This document shows positions 33,612 through 39,251 of a stretch of DNA of 39,251 nt, piece by piece (the stretch's first letter is position 1; each line of letters begins with the position of its first letter). Below the pieces are notes generated by a model. That model ran no database searches. It worked only from the letters and a program-made list of their open reading frames with translations, and was not told the DNA's origin. Source of the stretch: JBBDNV01 sp040877415 (GTDB lineage: Bacteria; Planctomycetota; Planctomycetia; Pirellulales; PALSA-1355). Made by a program: the position numbers and the translations under genes. Location: assembly GCA_040877415.1 (NCBI GenBank), contig JBBDNV010000022.1, positions 1-39,251 on the forward strand. The letters run 5' to 3'.

Positions 33612-34001
33612 ATGCCCGTAACCGCGGTGCTCTTGTACCAGGAAGAGGATGGTTCGATTCCAGTTCTCGACTGGCTAAGGGAGTTGCAGCGGAAGAACCG
33701 CCGCGCGTTTGAGAAGTGCTTGTTCCTGCTCGATCTGCTGGAGCAATTCGGCCGCGACCTGCGCCGGCCTCGGGCGGATTTCTTGCGCGATGGCGTTTAC
33801 GAGCTGCGGACCGAGGTGGCCGGCGTCAATTATCGCCTGCTCTATGGGTTCGTTGGCAAGGACATCGCACTCGTCGCGCATGGACTCACCAAGAGAGCGA
33901 AGGTTCCCCGCGGCGACATCGATTTGGCGGTGTCTCGTCTAGAGCGGTTCAAGCGGAACCCTCAGAAGCATACTGCCGCCAAGGAGACGTTGGATGGCTA
34001 A
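33612..34001 (+). CDS. HigB/RelE-superfamily toxin (Gp49-like)
   Basis: The 129-residue protein matches the phage-derived Gp49-like/HigB family of ribosome-dependent mRNA interferases. Signatures are EDGSIPVLDWLRELQRKNRR, a charged helix, then FLRDGVYELRTEVAGVNYRL then LYGFVGKDIALVAHGLTKRA, with the basic C-terminal end (KVPRGDIDLAVSRLERFKRN) usual for the family. A GGGGAGGGGGG run forms a strong ribosome site for ATG 33612. The toxin comes first, as is usual in higBA-type operons, and its last 8 bases overlap the antitoxin start (ATGGCTAA). The DNA upstream is markedly more AT-rich than its surroundings, which fits a horizontally acquired cassette. Confidence 0.88.
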   Translation: MPVTAVLLYQEEDGSIPVLDWLRELQRKNRRAFEKCLFLLDLLEQFGRDLRRPRADFLRDGVYELRTEVAGVNYRLLYGFVGKDIALVAHGLTKRAKVPRGDIDLAVSRLERFKRNPQKHTAAKETLDG

Positions 34002-34317
34002 GAAAAGCAAGAAAACGACCAGCGCACTCGACATCATTCGGCAGGAGACGGGCGTTGACGCGAGAACCGACCCGAACGTACAGAGTTTCCGCCGGCCATA
34101 CGAGATCGCGCAGATGATCTATGACGCTCGCACCGCGGCCGGGCTGACCCAACAGCAGCTTGCCGACCTGATCGGGACGAAGCAGCCGGTAGTCTCGCAA
34201 CTAGAGAATGCGGACTACGAAGGCCAATCCTTGGCGATGCTTCTGCGGATTGCCGAAGCGCTGGATCTCGAAGTTCAGCTCCGGTTGGTGCCTGCATCCG
34301 ACGGCGCACGTCCATAG
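33994..34317 (+). CDS. HigA-like XRE antitoxin
   Basis: The 107-residue protein has a Lys/Ser-rich N-terminus and a Cro/C1-type helix-turn-helix at about 36-90: EIAQMIYDARTAAGLTQQQL then ADLIGTKQPVVSQLENADYE and SLAMLLRIAEALDLEVQLRL. It should bind and neutralise the preceding toxin and repress the operon through the AT-rich palindrome at 33578-33599. Start ATG 33994 overlaps the toxin stop by 8 bases. No other partner is near. Confidence 0.88.
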   Translation: MAKKSKKTTSALDIIRQETGVDARTDPNVQSFRRPYEIAQMIYDARTAAGLTQQQLADLIGTKQPVVSQLENADYEGQSLAMLLRIAEALDLEVQLRLVPASDGARP

Positions 34318-34376
34318 ACGGTAGGACGGGGGCTGCCCTGACATCGTATGCTACAAGCTTTCCGACGAGGTTTTCC

Positions 34377-35126
34377 TTACCCCTCGATTTCCGCCATCGC
34401 TTCGTCGGGAATGTTGAAGTTGGACGACACGTTTTGCACGTCGTCGTGGTCGTCGAGCTTGTCCATCAGGGCCAACACCTTGCGGGCCGTTTCGGTGTCC
34501 AGCTCGACCGTGGATTTCGGAACGCGCGTGATCTCGCTCACTTCGCACTGAATGCCTTTTTCGGCAAGCGCCGCGGCCACTTCGGCGAATACGGCCGGGT
34601 CGCAGGTGATTTCGAATTTGTCGTCGACGCGCTTCGCGTCAAAGGCGCCGGCTTCCAGGGCATGCTCCAAGAGCGCGTCTTCGTCGATACTTTCGGCGGG
34701 CACGATAAACAGCCCTTTGCGGTCGAACATCCAAGAGACGCAGCCGCTGGCTCCCAGCTTGCCGTCGGTCAATTCAAAGATTTTGCGGATTTCGCCGGCC
34801 GTGCGGTTGCGGTTGTCGGTCAGGATTTCGCACAGCACGGCCACGCCGCCGGCGCCGTAGCCTTCGTAGAGCACTTCTTCGAAATTGCTCCCCTCCAGCT
34901 CGCCGGTGCCGCGCTTGATGGCCCGCGCGATATTGTCCTTGGGCATGCTGACGGCCTTGGCGGCGTCGATGGCGTAGCGCAGCTTGAGGTTCATGTCGGC
35001 GTCGCCGCCGCCGCTCTTGGCGGCCACGATAATGGCCTTCGACAGCTTGCTCCACATTTTGCCGCGCTTGCTGTCGACGAGCGCTTTCTTGCGGGCGATA
35101 TTGGCCCAATGGGAATGTCCTGCCAT
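34377..35126 (-). CDS. YebC/PmpR family regulator
   Basis: The 249-residue protein has the invariant N-terminus MAGHSHWANIARKKALVDSK, the core NLKLRYAIDAAKAVSMPKDN and YEGYGAGGVAVLCEILTDNR, and the FELTDGKLGASGCVSWMFDR segment. YebC-like proteins were first described as transcription regulators. More recent work on the family links them to relief of ribosome stalling at proline-rich sites; which role applies here cannot be read from the sequence. It lies 13 bases after the large TPR gene, so the two are probably co-transcribed. Confidence 0.95.
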   Translation of the reverse strand: MAGHSHWANIARKKALVDSKRGKMWSKLSKAIIVAAKSGGGDADMNLKLRYAIDAAKAVSMPKDNIARAIKRGTGELEGSNFEEVLYEGYGAGGVAVLCEILTDNRNRTAGEIRKIFELTDGKLGASGCVSWMFDRKGLFIVPAESIDEDALLEHALEAGAFDAKRVDDKFEITCDPAVFAEVAAALAEKGIQCEVSEITRVPKSTVELDTETARKVLALMDKLDDHDDVQNVSSNFNIPDEAMAEIEG

Positions 35127-35139
35127 GCCATACTCTCGA

Positions 35140-37527
35140 TTACTTTGATGTTTCGCGGGCCTGCTCGGCGGCTTTGTCTTGCGGTTCGTTGGACTTGGAA
35201 TCGGCCGCGCCCGGCTTGGCGGGCGGCACGGACTCGGCCTGTTTCAGCTTGTCGCGGACTTGTCGGGCCTTGTCGGTCTCGGAGGCCTTTTCGAACGCTG
35301 CGAGGGCGCGCTTCCAGGCTTCGACGGCCGCCGCCTGGTCGCCGCTCTTGAGCAGGGCATCGGCCAGGTGGTCGAGGATCACGCCGTCGGGATCGGGGGC
35401 TGAAGCCACGACTTTCAATTCGGCGACCGCTTCGGGGTATTTGCCAAGGCGGAACAGCACCCAGCCCAGGCTGTCGCGATAGGCCATGTTCTTGGAGTCG
35501 CCGGCCACGGCCACTTGAATCATCTCCAGGGCCCGCTCCAAGTGCTTGCCCGCGTCGGCCCAAAGATAACCCAGGTCGTTTAGCGCGCCGAGATCTTCGG
35601 GGAATTCGTCGAGCACTTGTTCGAGCCATTCTTCGGCTTCGGACAGGTTGCCTTCAATCGCGCTAATATTCGAGAGAACCAGCCGAGCGTCGCGCATCGC
35701 TTCGCGCACTTCCGCTGAATCGTGCTTCTTGTCGTATTCTTGCAACAGTTTCAGGTAGCCCTGCCGGGCCGCGTCGTAGCGTTTGGCATGGAATTGAATC
35801 CAGGCGTCGCGGCCGGCGAATCGCGGGGAATCTTTGCGAAGCTCGGCGGCCCGGCGGGCCCGCTCGATGGCCTCGTCGGTGCGCCCGCTCATTTCCAACG
35901 CGCCGGCCAGGTAGTAGTAGATCGCCGGATTGTCCTCGGGCAGCGCCTTTTCGTTCAATCCGCGTTCCAAGACCTTCGCGGCCCGGTCGTATTGATTGGC
36001 CATGAAGAGCTCCAGTCCCCAGTTGACGAGCACTTCGGACGGCTTGGACTTGTCGGCCTCGAGGGCGGCGTCGAAGAGCGACTGGGCGGCGTCGAAATCC
36101 GCGAGGCCCAGGGCCACCAATGCCGCGGCCAATCGCTGGCCGTAGTCGATCTTGGCCGCGTCGTCTGCGAGCTGCTGTTTTGCGGCGGCCACGATCGCAC
36201 GGGCCGTTTGGGCGTCCGCCAACAGGTTCTTGCCGGCTTCGCCCAGCGGAGCCAGGCTGCCGGCGCGGCCGACCGAATCGCCCAGCACGGCGAGGAGTTT
36301 TGTCGCGTCCTTCTGCTGGTGGTACACCTGGACCAGGCCGATGATCGCTTCCAGCGGGGGGCGCTCCTTGCGCTCGTTGATCAAGGCCGCGTAAATCGGC
36401 GCGGCCTTGTCCAGTTGGTCGGCCTTGCGGCAGCGCTCGGCCAGAAAGTACGCCAAAGGCAGGTTCTCCGAATCGGCCGCGCGATGTTTTTCCAGCCGAT
36501 CGAGAAGCTGGTTGTCCTGGCCCAGCTCCGCCAGCACGTCGGCGTACAGGTCGTAGGGCCCCGTGCCTTGCGAGGCATGGTGCGCGGCGAGGTATTTTTC
36601 GAGCTTATCCAGGGCCTGGGCCGGCTGTTTGTGCCTGGCGTCGACGCGAGCCTGGTTGTAAAGATGACGGGCCTCGTCGGCTTTCGCCGCGTTGACCTTT
36701 TCGAAGGCCGCCAGCGCCTCGTCGGGCCGGCCGGCTTCGAGGAAGCTTTCGCCGAAGAGCTGATAGGTCAGCTCGCCCTTGTTCACCAGGGCCGCGACGG
36801 CGGGCGGAGACAACTGGAATTCCTTGGGGTTCTCGAGCGCTTCGTTCACCTTGGCGAAGTAGCGCGCGGCCTGGTCGAATTTCTTGGCCACGAAATACAA
36901 CCGCCCCATTTCAAGCCACGTCATGACCGTATTGGCCGAAGGCTTCTCGGGCGCGGCTTCGCTCAGGGCGACGGACTTTTCGTAGAGCGCCAGGGCCCGC
37001 TCGACGTCGCCGTCTTCGGTCAGATAAATGGCCAATCGTCTGAGCATCGCGGGATCGGTCGGATCGCGCTCGGCCAGGATGAGCGCGTAGCGGACGCCCT
37101 CTTCCTGCCGGTCGAGATTGAACGCCAGCGGCACGATTTCGCGCAGCGCGGCCAACGCGTTGGGATCGAAGCGGTACGCGCGCTGGTAGCTGCGCAACGC
37201 CGTGTCGTAATCCTGTTTTTGTTCCGCCACTCGGGCGGCGGCAAACAGGGCGAGCGCCCGTATGTGGTCCTCCTCGCGGCCGGTGCGCGGCCGCAGCGGC
37301 ACGAACGGCTCGAGGGGGTCGTCGAGTTGGAGACTTTCGACGGCCGGCGGCTTGCCGGCAGTCTGTGGGGCGGGCTCGTGACCCAAAACGGCGCTGCGCG
37401 GCGGGCCCATGAGCCCGATCGCAATCACCGCCAACAGCGCCAACCTGGCGCATCGGAGGCCCGGCGTACTGAGTCCAAAACCTGACGTCTTCCACCGTGG
37501 GAACATGGCAACCTCGTGGGCCTTCAT
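35140..37527 (-). CDS. Large TPR-repeat exported protein
   Basis: This 795-residue protein begins with a basic segment and a hydrophobic stretch (LRCARLALLAVIAIGLMGPP, about 25-43), then GHEPAPQTAG, consistent with export. The rest is a long array of tetratricopeptide repeats, at least twelve by eye (for example DTALRSYQRAYRFDPNALAA, ALALYEKSVALSEAAPEKPS, AAKVLERGLNEKALPEDNPA and LERALEMIQVAVAGDSKNMA). It ends in a charged, low-complexity tail (PGAADSKSNEPQDKAAEQAR). It should be a periplasmic or outer-membrane scaffold, with unknown partner. ATG 37527 is chosen for the signal-like start; ATG 37506 is possible. Confidence 0.85.
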   Translation of the reverse strand: MKAHEVAMFPRWKTSGFGLSTPGLRCARLALLAVIAIGLMGPPRSAVLGHEPAPQTAGKPPAVESLQLDDPLEPFVPLRPRTGREEDHIRALALFAAARVAEQKQDYDTALRSYQRAYRFDPNALAALREIVPLAFNLDRQEEGVRYALILAERDPTDPAMLRRLAIYLTEDGDVERALALYEKSVALSEAAPEKPSANTVMTWLEMGRLYFVAKKFDQAARYFAKVNEALENPKEFQLSPPAVAALVNKGELTYQLFGESFLEAGRPDEALAAFEKVNAAKADEARHLYNQARVDARHKQPAQALDKLEKYLAAHHASQGTGPYDLYADVLAELGQDNQLLDRLEKHRAADSENLPLAYFLAERCRKADQLDKAAPIYAALINERKERPPLEAIIGLVQVYHQQKDATKLLAVLGDSVGRAGSLAPLGEAGKNLLADAQTARAIVAAAKQQLADDAAKIDYGQRLAAALVALGLADFDAAQSLFDAALEADKSKPSEVLVNWGLELFMANQYDRAAKVLERGLNEKALPEDNPAIYYYLAGALEMSGRTDEAIERARRAAELRKDSPRFAGRDAWIQFHAKRYDAARQGYLKLLQEYDKKHDSAEVREAMRDARLVLSNISAIEGNLSEAEEWLEQVLDEFPEDLGALNDLGYLWADAGKHLERALEMIQVAVAGDSKNMAYRDSLGWVLFRLGKYPEAVAELKVVASAPDPDGVILDHLADALLKSGDQAAAVEAWKRALAAFEKASETDKARQVRDKLKQAESVPPAKPGAADSKSNEPQDKAAEQARETSK

Positions 37528-37677
37528 GGCTCGTTTCCCGTTTTTGGCGATCCGCCGCTTGGGCGCTCGATGTCGGCGCTCGTTCCATTGTACAGGGGTC
37601 AGCAATCCTGATCCGGCTGCGCTCTCCGCGCGAGCGCCGCAAAACGGCCTGCGCGAGCTTCGCTTCTTCAAATGCCC

Positions 37678-38595
37678 CTAGCGTGGCTTGCGGCTGACCA
37701 GCGTCTTGGCGGCGGTCTTGCCGACCGAGCCGGCGGGCTTTTTCTTGGCTCGCGAGGCCTCTTGCGAGGCGCGCGCGGGGCCCTTGTCGAGGGTCTTTTG
37801 TTTTTTGGGTTCCGCCGGCTCCTGGCGGCCTTCGTGCTGTTTGTCTTTTTTCTTTCCGTCGGCCGAGGTTTTGACGGGTTCTGGGGGCGCCGGTTCGGGG
37901 GACGTTTTTTTCGCCGTGCGCTTGGGGAAGCGCTCTTTGGCGTCGGGCGCAATCGAGAGCAATAGCTCGCGCAGCGCCGGGGAAAACGGATTGGCGAAGA
38001 AATCGGCCCCCAGCTCGTGCAGGAGTGAGCCGAACTCATACCCCTTGCTCTTGGGGATGGCCCGCTCCATACCCGGCACGACCCCCGCCTCCGCTTCCGG
38101 CTCGCTGACCACGCCCAGCACGACCAGGGCTCCGAAGGTTCCCTTGTCGATGGGAATGGAATGGCCGCCCAGCGCGGTTTGCGTGGCATAGGCGACGCCA
38201 AACGGGGTGGCCCCCTGCAGCTTCCGCAGGCGCTTGACGGCGGCGCCGATGTTCTGCTTCTTCAGGTGCTCCAGCTCGAACGTATAGTCCGATTCGAAGA
38301 CGCTCTGCAGGATTCCTTTCAACCGCGCGGCGGCTTCGCACGGCTCGGAAAGCCCGACGAGCACTTCACTCAATTCCTTGACCGTGCTGACGCGGATTTC
38401 GTTCCAGTCGAAAAACGCGCCCTGCACCTTTTCGAAGGCCTGTCGCGCCGCGTCGGCGCGCGCGTTCTCCAGGCTGCAGGCGAACAACAGCGATTCGAGC
38501 AACGGTTGCTCGCCTTTGAGAGGAGTATACTTGTACGTTCGCTTAAGCACCTTGTGGAGCTTGTGCAGCAGCGCGGTGCGGGTGGGTGTACTCAT
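37678..38595 (-). CDS. Endonuclease III-like HhH-GPD fold protein lacking catalytic lysine
   Basis: This 305-residue protein has a helical domain (about 1-225) that looks like the EndoIII/DNA-glycosylase fold. Residues 126-150 (LQGATPFGVAYATQTALG then GHSIPID) align without gaps to the EndoIII helix-hairpin-helix 'LPGVGRKTANVVLNTAFG ... VD'. The catalytic Asp is kept as D150, but the Schiff-base Lys is replaced by F132. None of the four Fe-S cysteines is present. The remaining 80 residues are Lys/Pro/Ala-rich and disordered, a possible DNA- or RNA-binding tail. The gene follows rbfA by 75 bases. It may be a monofunctional glycosylase or a non-catalytic relative. Confidence 0.65.
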   Translation of the reverse strand: MSTPTRTALLHKLHKVLKRTYKYTPLKGEQPLLESLLFACSLENARADAARQAFEKVQGAFFDWNEIRVSTVKELSEVLVGLSEPCEAAARLKGILQSVFESDYTFELEHLKKQNIGAAVKRLRKLQGATPFGVAYATQTALGGHSIPIDKGTFGALVVLGVVSEPEAEAGVVPGMERAIPKSKGYEFGSLLHELGADFFANPFSPALRELLLSIAPDAKERFPKRTAKKTSPEPAPPEPVKTSADGKKKDKQHEGRQEPAEPKKQKTLDKGPARASQEASRAKKKPAGSVGKTAAKTLVSRKPR

Positions 38596-38670
38596 GCCTG
38601 TCTCAGCGTGGTCGCGAAAAAAATCCAGGAGGGTCCGGTCCGCGTCGCGCGCGGCGCGCCGGTTGGTCGG

Positions 38671-39099
38671 CTATTCGGGCGAGGTTTCTTGGTCGGGCGT
38701 TTCCGCCGGCAATTCGGGGTCGGATTCGGCGTCCGGCCGCGCCGGCAGCACGGCCTCGAGAATCCGGCTGATTTCGATCGAGCGTTTCACTCCCAAGTCT
38801 AGCACGAACACCAGACGAGGGGTGTAGCGGGTGTCAATCCGCTTGGCCACCTTGGATTGCAGAAATCCCGCCGCGTTCTGCAGCCCGCGCAAGCTGAGCT
38901 GTTGTTTCGTTTCTTCCCCCATCACCGACACGTGAATTTTGGCCCGTCGCATGTCGGCGGCAACTTCCACGTAGGTCACCGTCACGTCGCGAATGCGGGG
39001 ATCTTTCAAGTCGGCGAGAATGGCCATGCTGACGACCTCGCGAATCGCTTCGGCCGCTTTTTGAACGCGTCGAGAGGTCATGGGTCGATGTAGGGGCAT
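38671..39099 (-). CDS. rbfA: Ribosome-binding factor A
   Basis: RbfA binds the 30S subunit near the 5' helix of 16S rRNA and assists its maturation. The 142-residue protein shows the KH-like fold: RRVQKAAEAIREVVSMAILA, then the beta strand VTVTYVEVAADMRRAKIHVS, and the C-terminal DTRYTPRLVFVLDLGVKRSI. An acidic tail rich in Glu and Pro follows. Start ATG 39099 is used; ATG 39081 (MTSRRVQKAAEAI) is closer to the family start. It follows infB by 42 bases, as in the standard nusA-infB-rbfA order. Confidence 0.94.
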   Translation of the reverse strand: MPLHRPMTSRRVQKAAEAIREVVSMAILADLKDPRIRDVTVTYVEVAADMRRAKIHVSVMGEETKQQLSLRGLQNAAGFLQSKVAKRIDTRYTPRLVFVLDLGVKRSIEISRILEAVLPARPDAESDPELPAETPDQETSPE

Positions 39100-39141
39100 A
39101 CCAGGGTGTCGTGGGGAGCTAGCGATCCTTTGGCACGGCTT

Positions 39142-39251
39142 CTAGAACGTGCGCGCGACTTCCTCGACCTTGTAGAGCTCGAGCACGTCGCTCTCTTTCA
39201 AATCGTTGAATCCTCCCAACTTGATGCCGCATTCCAGCCCTTCGCGCACCT
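39142..39251 (-). CDS. infB: Translation initiation factor IF-2, C-terminal end (partial)
   Basis: Only the last 36 codons are inside the window; the gene continues beyond the right edge. The translation VREGLECGIKLGGFNDLKES then DVLELYKVEEVARTF and a TAG stop matches the extreme C-terminus of IF-2 domain IV (normally 'GxECGI-x-GFNDIK-GD-IE.Y...'). IF-2 is the GTPase that positions fMet-tRNA on the 30S subunit. It is upstream of rbfA on the same strand. Confidence 0.93.
   Translation of the reverse strand, partial: VREGLECGIKLGGFNDLKESDVLELYKVEEVARTF

Overview
The window reads as chromosome of a high-GC planctomycete, most likely from the Pirellulales. This is inferred from three things: the gene families (class-V aminotransferase paired with serA, DUF1573 protein, cytochrome/phosphoesterase fusion, abundant TPR proteins, DUF4416), GTG/TTG starts with patchy Shine-Dalgarno sites, and dispersed GC-rich palindromes between genes. 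No taxonomic marker was searched. Coding density is high. I see no rRNA, tRNA, CRISPR array, prophage or complete insertion sequence.

Layout. At 0-5.4 kb lie alanyl-tRNA synthetase (+), thiol peroxidase (-), a STAS-like protein (+) and a CelD-type acetyltransferase (+). At 5.4-8.2 kb a minus-strand pair, class-V aminotransferase then serA, probably makes serine. At 8.7-14.4 kb there is a dihydroorotate-dehydrogenase-like enzyme lacking its catalytic base, a TPR lipoprotein, an ECF sigma/anti-sigma pair, an FHA protein and three small unrecognised proteins. At 14.8-20.2 kb is a minus-strand glycine-cleavage cluster: gcvT, gcvH, gcvPA, gcvPB and a LipM-like octanoyl/lipoyl transferase that probably modifies GcvH. 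With serA upstream, this region covers much of serine, glycine and one-carbon metabolism.

A HicA/HicB toxin-antitoxin pair (20.6-21.0 kb) is followed by a YhaM-like exoribonuclease and RNase R as a two-gene RNA-decay unit (minus strand, 21.2-24.4 kb). On the plus strand come proS, DUF4416, a WecA/MraY-like sugar-phosphate transferase and an O-antigen ligase-like membrane protein with a TPR tail (24.7-30.4 kb), a probable surface-polysaccharide unit. Then come a DUF1573 protein and a lipoprotein joining a phosphoesterase-like domain to a four-haem cytochrome domain (30.5-33.4 kb). A HigB/HigA-like module (33.6-34.3 kb) has a palindromic operator over its promoter. The right end, on the minus strand, is infB (3' end only), rbfA, an endonuclease III-like protein without the catalytic lysine, a large TPR protein and a YebC/PmpR regulator.

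The points most worth follow-up are a palindromic element present twice (one copy flanked by 11-nt direct repeats), the lysine-less EndoIII-fold protein next to rbfA, the base-less DHOD homologue, and the unexplained structured DNA between gcvT and hicA. I do not see a clear multi-gene defence system or other wholly new system; the candidates are reported as inferences.
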